A stretch of DNA of 64,000 nt from NCBI GenBank assembly GCA_029204225.1, contig CM055096.1, positions 28,657,995 to 28,721,994 of the forward strand, read 5' to 3'. The stretch is from Diphasiastrum complanatum. Its lineage: Eukaryota > Streptophyta > Lycopodiopsida > Lycopodiales > Lycopodiaceae. This document shows, one piece after another, positions 53,447-64,000 of this stretch. Both the position numbers and the translations under genes were made by a program. Below the pieces are notes generated by a model that saw only the letters and a list, made by a program, of their open reading frames with translations, was not told the origin of the DNA and searched no databases. Numbering within the stretch: position 1 is the stretch's first letter; each line of letters opens with the position of its first letter.

Positions 53447-54692
53447 CCAATGTAGCAAAACTTGTAACCATTATATTGATCATTTGTATTGCTACTTTAC
53501 TCAAGTGGAATCTCTATCAAATGGATGTGACAAATGCTTTTTTGAATGGCTACTTGGAGGAGGAAATATACATGTTGCACCCTGAGGGCTTCATCAAGGA
53601 TGGTGAGGAGGACAAGGTTTGCCACTTAAGGAAGAGCCTATATGGCTTGAAGCAAGCACCTAGAGCTTGGTACTCTAGGTTGCATGATTTTCTCTACTCT
53701 CTTGGCTTTGTGATTAGCTCTTATGAGTCTTCTTTGTACATCAAATGTAATGATGGAAAGATCATCATTTTAGTACTTTATGTTGATGATATCATATTGA
53801 TAGGAAATGATGATGAAGGCATAAGAAATGTTAAAGTTTCCTTGTCTAGTGAATTCAAGATGGTAGATCTAGGACTTCTTAAGTTCATACTTGGAATAGA
53901 AGTTACTAGAGGTAGTGATTTTACTTTTATAAGTCAATCAAAGTATGCTACTTCCATTCTTGAGAGGTTTGGCATGAAAGATTGTAAAGGGATTGACACC
54001 CCTATGGAGCAAACTTGTAAAGTTACTAATGATTGTGATGAAGCATCCTTTGAGGACATCACACTCTTTAGAAAGCTAATAAGCTCCTTAATCTATTTGA
54101 CAATCACTAGACCAGATTTGAGTTATAGTGTAAGCAAGTTAAGTCAATATATGCAAGGTCCCTTGATGCATCATTGGAAAAGTGCCAAGAGAGTGCTTAG
54201 ATATGTCTCTTCTACTAGATTTTTTGGCATTCTCTATCAAGGATCTAACTTGTACTTGAGAGCATTTTCGGATTCAGAATTTGCAGGAGATAAGATGGAT
54301 AGAAAATCCATAAGTGCATTTGTCACTTTCTTTGTGGAGGAGTGATATCTTGGCTTTCCAAAAAGCAAGATACAATTTCTCTTTCCTCTTGTGAAGTCGA
54401 GTACAAGGCATTAACTTCAACAACCAAAGAACTCCTATGGCTAAGAAGACTTTTGGTGGAGCTTCAAGTGCTAAAGGCCGAGGAGGTCCCTTGTATCTAT
54501 TGTGACAATCAAGCTTCTCAACAAATTGCTACCAATCCGATCTTCCATGCTAGAACAAAGCATATTGAGATAGTTCATCACTTTGTGAGGGAGAAGATAC
54601 AATCCAAGGAGGTCCAACTTCATCATGTGCCTTCATCCGAGTGCATAGCTGAGATCTTAACCAAACCTTTGGCTAAAGATTCATTTTTCTAG
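53447..54692 (+). pseudogene. Ty1/copia fragment 4: reverse transcriptase and RNase H
   Basis: Begins abruptly inside RT at VAKLVTIILI, then TNAFLNGYLEEEIYM, SLYGLKQAPRAWYSRL, the catalytic LYVDDIILIG (about 53776-53805), FKMVDLGLLKFILGIEVTRG, LIYLTITRPDLSYSV, and RNase H AFSDSEFAGD, SLSSCEVEYKAL, YCDNQASQQIA, HARTKHIEI, AEILTKPLAK. A one-base deletion near 54335 (FVEE then stop; GGVISWLSKK in the next frame) is the main lesion; otherwise RT and RNase H are open. 5' half of the element is missing. A purine tract (AGAAGTGAGGAG, 54745-54756) and an LTR follow. Confidence 0.93.
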
Positions 54693-54756
54693 TTAATAAA
54701 TGCCCTTGGAGTTGTAGATATGTGTACATTAGACTTGCCAAGTTAGAAGTGAGGAG

Positions 54757-56023
54757 TGTTAAAATATCACTTCCAACTTGTTGTATCTTGTAGATCTCAA
54801 GTTATTTGAGCTTGATAGGATCTCACACGTGTGGAGTCTGTTGCACGTGTGAAAGAATGTACATAAGTCATTTCTATTAAGTTAGATTGGTTTTAGCTTG
54901 ATCTACACTAGTGTGAAATTGACCTTTGAGTAGAATCTTGAAAATGGTCAAATTGGTCAAACTTTTTGTAAATAGATTGGACTTCCATGTGAATGAGTTA
55001 TTACTCACACATGTCAAGATACCATTCACACGTGTGGATAATCTTCTAGAAGATAAGATAGGAAGATTCCATTAGATCCTATTTTATAGGGAATATTCCT
55101 ATAAATGTGGAAGACTAGCTTTTTGTTTTCTAGCCAAAGAGAATAGTCAACTTTGGGAAATGAGCACATATGACTCCCATTGGTGGATCTGGATGATTAG
55201 GCACTCTTCACATGTGTGAAGGCCTGCTGGACAGTACACAGCTCGTGGATGTACTTGATCTATAAAGAGATCAACCAAATCAATAACAAGTTAATGTGAC
55301 ATTGGCAAATTCTAGTTTTGTTGAGATTTCCACATTTGTCTTGAGTTTTGATGAATGAAATGCATTTGTAAGTTAATGTACTTTACTCTTTGTAAAAAGG
55401 CCGTACAGGTACTGTCCTCCACACGTGTGAGACCGCCCATCCATGAGTTTGATCATTTGATCCATTGCTCTTGCTTAAATCATAGTGTAAAGCATCTAGA
55501 TCAAGATCTAACATCTAGAACTTGATAGATCTTTGGATTAAGCAATCAATAACTCTTAATGATTGATAGTACAGTCAATATTTGTCCTTTTTCTCTGAAA
55601 ATTGACACGATCCACAACTTATTGTACTCATTTACTTTTGTTTCATTTTCATACTGAATCAATACTATCTTTTATTGCGTTTAGCTTCATCTCAGAATGT
55701 ATGCATTTTTTGTAGTTCTTTGCGACTAATTATTTGTCTAGTGATTCACAACAAATTATTTGTCTGAAAATTCAATGCATTATTGTTTGGCTACATAATC
55801 ACTATAGTACTGATGATTTCAAAGTTAGTTACTATAAAAAATAACGTGATTTCTATCACTATTGTTTTGTTTGAAATTGATAGGCGTAGTCATGCATAGA
55901 GAAAGAGGAAGATAGTTTATTCCACTGCGCACGAAAAGTTTTCTTTCTTGTCACTCGAATATTTTTTATTCAAGTTCATTTCTTTTCGAGTTTGACCTAT
56001 CTTTCACACACCTCTTTCCAACA
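54757..56023 (+). repeat. LTR-like interval between copia fragments 4 and 5
   Basis: Starts TGTTAAAATATCAC straight after the purine tract of fragment 4 and ends TTTCCAACA straight before the primer site of fragment 5, so one 1267-bp interval serves as 3' LTR of one and 5' LTR of the other, or is a fusion of two. It carries the palindrome CACACGTGTG at 54824, 55027 and 55420 and CACATGTGTG at 55209. Confidence 0.6.
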
Positions 56024-56035
56024 TGGTATTAGAGC
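56024..56035 (+). promoter_or_regulatory. Primer-binding site of copia fragment 5
   Basis: TGGTATTAGAGC directly after the LTR end CCAACA; a second, closer match to the initiator-tRNA complement (TGGTATCAGAGC) occurs at 56067-56078. Confidence 0.75.
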
Positions 56036-56099
56036 CAGATCACTACTTCTTTATCTGATACCTACATGGTATCAGAGCTTCTATCAACTAGGTGATGAT

Positions 56100-57660
56100 C
56101 ATGTCGACACACTGAGATTTAACTCTTACTAAAGTCATCACTATGTTGTTGCAAGAACACAATAGAAGAAGTCAAGACACTTTGTCTACTTCCTTCTCTC
56201 AAGCTCCATATGTCAACAAAGGCTCTAAGTGACAGAAGCAAAAAAGCTCCAAGAAGGCTGCAACGAATCAGAAACAAGCTCAAAGTCAAGAATATCCATC
56301 AAATCCACAGTCGAAGAAGAAGATGTTTTGCAGGTATTGCAAGCGCAATAACCATGAGATCAAGGATTGCCGAATTCTCCAAGCGAAGAATGCAGCCAAG
56401 CAACTTGATCAACAAGCAAACACAGTTTCATCATCTCCCTAGGTCGAAGTGGACAAAGGTACATTCATGGTCAAAGATCAAAGTGCATTTTTGGATGATT
56501 CATTGTTTCTTGATTCTGGAGCAACTCAACACATGACCAATCAAAGTGAGATTTTCAACACCTACACGTCTTAGAGCACGAAGAAATTTGTTCATCTTGG
56601 TGACAGTAGTACTCACACTATTGAAGGTGAAGATACTGTAAGATTAAAATTCCAGCATGATCAATTCAAACTATTGTCAAAAGTCTTGTATGTTCCTAAA
56701 CTCTCTACAAATCTGTTATCAGTAAGTAGAATTACAGATTTAGGTCATAAGGTAGAGTTTGAGCATGATCAATGCTGAATTATTGATAGGAGTAATAAGA
56801 TCCTTGCACTCGACAAGAGGCATGGATACTTATATATATTGGCACATTGTTATTGTAATTCTAGTCAAGCTTTGAAAACCTCTGTTCTTGTCAATAAAGC
56901 ATTACTATGGCATCATCGCTTAGGACACTTGAATTATGCATCTATTTTGAACATGTCTAGACAATCCCTAGTACTTGATCTACCATTCTACTATAGGATC
57001 TCTTATGTACACCATGATCTGTACCAGACCAAACATAGCTTTTGCAGTCAGCTCTCTCATTCAGTTTATGACTAATCCTGGTGTAACACATTGGAAGGCT
57101 CTTATCAGAGTCATGAGATATCTTTGAGCTACTATGGACTTTTGCATTTGTTATGGAGTAGTCGACAATGACAAACTCAAGTTACTCAGTGGTTACATAG
57201 ATGCAAGTTGGGCAGGAGATTTAGACACTCGTAAATCCACTTCCAGATTTATATTCTTCCTCAACAATGGTCCAGTTTCCTGGAGCAGTTGCAAGCAATC
57301 TTCAATAGCTCTATCTTCCACTGAATCAGAGTATGTCGCAGCCTCTCAAGCTACAAAGGAAGCAATTTGGTTGAGGAACTTACTCTCAAATATCAGTCTA
57401 AATCAATATGCCCCGACGACATTATTTTGCGATAATCAAAGTGCCATTGCTTTATCAGCTCATTCTAGGAGTAAGCACATTGAACTGAAGTATCATTTTG
57501 TTAGAAACAAAGTTCTCAACGAAAAAGTCAGATTGTAGTACTGTAGAACGCAAGATATGACAGCAGATATTTTTACCAAAGCATTAAGTTTGGAAACACA
57601 CAGAAGATTCTGTGCCGAACTAAGTTTGAAGGTCAAGGCATGCAAGGATTCAAATTAAGG
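56100..57660 (+). pseudogene. Ty1/copia fragment 5: gag end, protease, pre-integrase, then RNase H (internal deletion)
   Basis: Zinc knuckle CRYCKRNNHEIKDC (about 56327-56368), protease DSLFLDSGATQHMTNQ (DSG about 56511), KVLYVPKLSTNLLSV, and pre-integrase LWHHRLGHLNYASI. Then, within a few codons after LVLDLPFYY (about 56985), the sequence is already at the end of RT (SYVHHDLYQTKHSF, frameshifted from MYTMICTRPNIAF), with NPGVTHWKALIRVMRYL and RNase H (YIDASWAGDLDTRKS, ALSSTESEYVAAS, FCDNQSAIALS, TADIFTKALS). Integrase and most of RT are deleted. Stops near 56437, 56571, 56776, 57125 and 57535. A purine tract AAGGGGGAG (57658-57666) follows. Confidence 0.92.
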
Positions 57661-57666
57661 GGGAGT

Positions 57667-59689
<2,023 letters not shown>

Positions 59690-60480
59690 AAATGAGCTTG
59701 GTAGAGGCCAAAAATCTTGTATATAGATAAACACACATGTGTGGAGCCTGTTCCCACGTGTAAAAATAGTGTACTTGTCATGTACCATAATCATATAGGT
59801 TGTACATATGATTTAATTCAAGTTCTAGTGGCTAAAAAGGCCAAAAACTAGCTTTCTAGATATATGACACATGGCATCAATCTATTGATTGCATGAGCCA
59901 AATATTTTGGTTAGGTGTCATATCCCATGTGTAGAGGACAGCTCACATGTGTGGAATAAGCTGAAGTAGGCTAATTTTGACTTCTAGAAGATTTCCAAGT
60001 AGATCTCCATATAGAAGGAAAATGGACCAAAAGTGCTCAAAATAGAAGGTTTTGTCCAAGTGTCAGTTTTGCATGATGAATCATCATATGACAAAGAACC
60101 TTCACACATGTGGGATCAAAGGGATGATCAGTACCACGAGCTCTCACTTATTGTATATATAGAGCCACATTTGGCCATAATCATTGTGAGACACCAATCT
60201 TGGTTTTGGAAGCAATTTTGAGTGATTCTCTCCATTTGTCTACACTTGTTTTAATTGTTTTGAGGTTCTATCAATGTGTACTTGATTTTCAGTTGGAGTC
60301 CGTACTCAGACAATGTTTCACACGTGTGAAACCATAAAGTACACTTACCTTCAATTAATGATTGTTCTTGTTAGGATTTTGTGTCTAGAATTGATCTAGA
60401 TTGATCTTAATCTGAAGTAGATTGATAGATCAAGTAATCTGACAACCAATCCCTCTTGAGGATCAGATTAGGATTCACTC
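59690..60480 (+). repeat. LTR-like segment with CACAYGTGTG palindromes
   Basis: CACATGTGTG at 59734 and 59944 and CACACGTGTG at 60319. The phrase GTGTGGAG.CTGTT..CACGTGT is shared with 54828-54855, so this is a diverged copy of the LTR at 54757-56023 lying between a gypsy leader and gypsy gag. Confidence 0.5.
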
Positions 60481-62990
60481 TTGGTCCTTTTTGTACTTTC
60501 TTCACAAAAACACCTCATATCTGAGTGCGAACCTGAGCTAATTAATGAAAATGCCATGATTATGTGGTTTTTGTCAGGTTTACTTAAAAGGATCAAACAT
60601 GAGCTGAAACGCCATAATGAGTACGCAATTTTGCAAAATGCTATGGATGATGCAATTCGGGAGGAGGATGAAGATTCAGATGATGAGCCGAATATCAGTG
60701 TGTTGTCTTATACAGCAAGGCAGACCACTACGAGATCCACCACTATTGCATCAACGAATGTCAATGCTACTGTAGAAATGATGCTCAATGAGTTCGAGAA
60801 ACTCGGGAAGAACCAGCAGAAACAGATAGAAAAGTTGTAGTCACAATTTGATGAGAATATCAAAGCATTGGGAGATTTCCATGGAGAAGCGGACAAAGAA
60901 CCTGAGAAGTTTGCAAAGACTTTTCCTACCAGAGAGAATGTCTGGTGTTCTATTTGTATAGGAAATCACATAGTTAATGAGTGTTTCCAATTGAAAAAAT
61001 GAATGGAAATCGGTATATGCCATTTGTGTAATGAGACAAATTTTTGCAACTTCAATCCTAAGATAATTCAACAACGGTATGCCCAGATGGGATGTCGAAA
61101 ACCACATTATGGAGGAAATCTGGCAGCTAGACCTCGTCAATTTGCTCTTGGATACCTGAAACGGTTAGCCTTACCTGCCCCACCAAAGCACGCCACTCCT
61201 CCTGCCAATTTGATGGAACCAGAACCTTACAGAAGTGCTGAGCAATGGAATTATAGTAATGGTGGATCTTCAAAACAATATGCTATTTACGTTGCCGCGC
61301 AACAACAAGCATCTAGAAACTAGACCATAGCACCACTTGGAAGCTTTGCATGTGGAAAAAATCACAGAGTTGCAGAATGTCCATATAAAGACAAATTGGT
61401 ACCATTTTGTCATGACTGTGGTTATGGGCATTGCTATAAGGAATGTCCAGCAAGACCAAAGCCACCACCGGCTAAAACTCTTGTAAATCTAATAACAATC
61501 AAGCAAAGACCAATAGCTCAAAATAAACCAAGTGTACCCTTGATGGTGGTTACCAGAGCACAAAAGTAGAAAGAACTTGTATCAGATCCAGTACCTGCTG
61601 ATTCTATACCATTAACTGATATACCAACAGCATCTGGAGTCTATCCAAATCTTCATGCAGAAAAGAGAAGATATCAAGATATGAGGTAGTGGATTAAACA
61701 TTTGCAAGAGGAAGAGGAGCTTGAAGCTTAGTAAAGCAACATCCAAAGTTCATTCTTCACCAGTGCAACCACCGAATAATCCACGTATAGATATGAATGC
61801 TCAGTTGCATCATCATGAAGAACCCTTCAAGATGACTAAACCGGAAGCACCGCAAACAGAACAGCTCACAAATATTTTGTCTGGTAAGATCAATATTTCG
61901 TTGGGAGAGTTCTTGAAGTTAGTGCCAAAAGAAAAAAAAAAGTATTAGCGCAAAAGTTAAATCAAGCTGAACAGAAGTCCATCAAGAGCCACTTTTTTGT
62001 GCCGGATTTGAAAAATCTAATGAAGTACTCCATGTCGGAGCAGCTTGGGAAAGTGAGCAAAAAAATATCACCCTGCCGATTTCCTAATGAAGCAATCGTG
62101 ATAAATTGTGGTTCGGGAGTTAACCTGATTTCTACAAAGCTATGTGCAAAATGGGGCCTTACAAAGATAAAGCCTGCGACTTTTGTCATAAAGCTGGCTG
62201 ATCAAACGACCATTCATTCGCGAGGGATCGTTGAAGATATACATGTCAGATTTGTCGGAGTACAGTTCGTCATTACTTTCACAGTAATTGACTTACCAGA
62301 AGCACCAAATGTTTATCGAGTCTTATTGGGACGCCCATGGTTATGAGTTGCACAAGTAATTCATAACTGGGGTACTGGGAAAATCACTTTTGAAAATTGT
62401 AAACGTGCAGTCAAGGTTGATCCTGTAACTTGGACTATCAAACCAATGGTTCAAAAAGAGGATGATGATTCTTCAATAACGGATCATACTTGTGACCGAC
62501 CAGTAAAGAATTTGGGAGTTCATTACGACTCTCAAACCGATACTGTCAATTGGAATGAAGCTCTTGCAATGATTGACTGTACAACAGGATATATGTGTCA
62601 ACAAGATAATCAATCAGATTTGAGCAAGATTTCATTATTGGATCGAACCTTGGATACACCGATCACTTTTCCATTGAATGTGTTGAATGTAACTTGGATA
62701 AAAAACGAAGCTTATACCAGATACGATTGAAGATGAACTCATTCCTATGAGTCATGCCTTGACTTATGATGACAATGCACAACTTACTGATGAGCAAATT
62801 CTAAATCATATGGATCCAACCATATTTGGAGTGCATAATATTCTTGATGAACCAATACTAAAACTGCCAAAATCAGTTATATTGAAGGAAGACAAGATTA
62901 CAGGTTCAATGACGAAGAAACAAGCCAAGCAACATTATAATACGGTTTTGAAATGGGAAAATCCTCCTTAAAAGATTGATTCAAAGAATG
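60481..62990 (+). pseudogene. Ty3/gypsy gag end, cysteine-rich region and retropepsin, decayed
   Basis: Order on plus: the end of a capsid region and acidic hinge (60481-60840), cysteine clusters CSICIGNHIVNEC (about 60949), CHLCNE, then CGKNHRVAECPYKD and CHDCGYGHCYKECPARP (about 61350-61455), a linker, then a retropepsin-like domain at 61999-62346: FPNEAIVINCGSGVNLIS with Asn where the catalytic Asp is expected, and the family's closing motif VYRVLLGRPWL. A further Asp-rich stretch follows to 62990. Stops at 60838, 60999, 61321, 61567, 61687, 62344 and elsewhere. No reverse transcriptase. The missing catalytic Asp is an extra sign of decay. Confidence 0.8.
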
Positions 62991-63054
62991 TGCCACATAA
63001 AGGCAAAGGAAAAGCCAAGGATGATTTTGCAAGTCAAAGTTCTAACAAGACAAT

Positions 63055-64000
63055 AGGCTAGGAAATAAACCCACTACAATTTTGGCGTCGTTGCCGGGGA
63101 GCTACACCAATTCTTTAGTTTACATCATGTTTGTTTGATAGTTAGCTTGCATTAGGCATCTTATCATGACATGAATAATGTTAAAATTGCATTTTAGGGT
63201 TAGTTTGAAAGTGATTTTTCTTGATTTGAGTGGATTTTCTTGTTTGAAATCTAATCCGATAATTGAATAGGGGAAGCTATTCATATCACCATTCTTAAGA
63301 TCCATCTGGATCTAAGAAAGCAGAAAAAACAACAAATATCAGTCAAATTTTGGTCATAGGGAGGCAAAATTGTCATGAGAGCTGATAACTTTTTATCCTC
63401 TTCCTAGAAACATTCGCCGAGTTGCAGGCATCTTCGATTTTGATCACAGAACTTTCAGTTTGAAGGGCAAACATTCCTTTTCAACAGATTTTCAGAAACA
63501 TTAGAAAACACCAAAAAACATCCAAAACCCTAAAAAAATACAAAAAGAATGTCCGTCCTATTCATTGTGCATAGACGTGATTCAGATCTATCTACTGCCA
63601 GGTCGACGAACGTTAATTCTAAAAAAAGAAAGTCAAAGTGACTGTTCATCTATAAATTTTGTGAAGAGTTAAACACATTTTTACAAAATTTTCAGTTTCC
63701 AAAAAGAACCTTCGCCAGAAACCTTCACCAAAGTTTGTGTCAGTATGACTTACTATTTTGGTTCATTAATGAGTTTGACGAATTATACGCAGAGACCACG
63801 TGTCATATTGTCCAATTTTTGTCAAAAAAAAAGTCTCTTTTTTGCAAAAATAGCAATATTACATTTGTAACTGTCGTTGAAACTTCTGAAGATTCTACTT
63901 AGTAAGTTATCATTTTTGAGTTCGACGAACGATCCTTTGATTCAGATGCTTTCCACCTACTATGGTGTCCTCACAGAGTTAATCTGTGAACAAGGACCGT
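63055..64000 (+). mobile_element. Gypsy primer-binding site and leader, copy 2 (runs off window)
   Basis: TGGCGTCGTTGCCGGGGA at 63083-63100 (complement of a tRNA-Asp-like 3' end) followed by leader matching 58575-59100 and again CTTCGCC phrases. There is no LTR between the gag-protease and this site. Continues past the window edge. Confidence 0.75.

Overview
This looks like nuclear DNA of a land plant. Three five-exon genes for 12-oxophytodienoate reductase (OPR)-type flavoenzymes, all with GT-AG introns, sit in a sea of decayed Ty1/copia and Ty3/gypsy LTR retrotransposons. A reverse transcriptase of Penelope-like character (YIDD motif), which is uncommon in flowering plants, and long microsatellites make a seed-free vascular plant such as a fern plausible. 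That placement is inference; nothing in the window proves it.

Layout. 1-112 may be the last exon of an unidentified gene. 0.8-4.15 kb holds the Penelope-like relic, followed by compound CT/CA/AT microsatellites and an A-rich tract. 6.1-10.3 kb holds two copia fragments in opposite orientations, and 10.6-13.3 kb a decayed gypsy gag-protease on the minus strand. 14.7-24.8 kb is the first OPR block: gene A (minus, 14680-17268), a broken copy D (plus, about 18131-19285) and gene B (minus, 21294-24247). 25-41 kb is a nest of retroelements: a LINE scrap, gypsy pol, two opposed gypsy LTRs, and a structurally clear minus-strand gag-only gypsy element (30494-38962) with a 5-bp target-site duplication inside a copia LTR. 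41.1-44.7 kb holds a copia gag-protease and a possible solo LTR. OPR gene C (plus, 48250-51229) lies in a segment that is an inverted copy of the gene B segment. 53-64 kb is copia RT/RNase H, a deleted copia element, and a gypsy gag-protease flanked by two copies of its primer-binding site and leader.

The only genes likely to serve the host are the OPRs. Genes A, B and C have identical exon lengths and intron phases in the shared exons, keep the His-x-x-His-x-Tyr active-site block, have a TATA box about 200 bp upstream of the start, and have G-box (CACGTG) motifs further upstream. OPR-family enzymes reduce the ring double bond of 12-oxophytodienoic acid or related electrophilic enones with FMN and NADPH. 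None of the three ends in a peroxisomal SRL-type signal, so they look like cytosolic, OPR1-class enzymes rather than the peroxisomal jasmonate-pathway OPR3. Everything else is mobile DNA in various states of decay.
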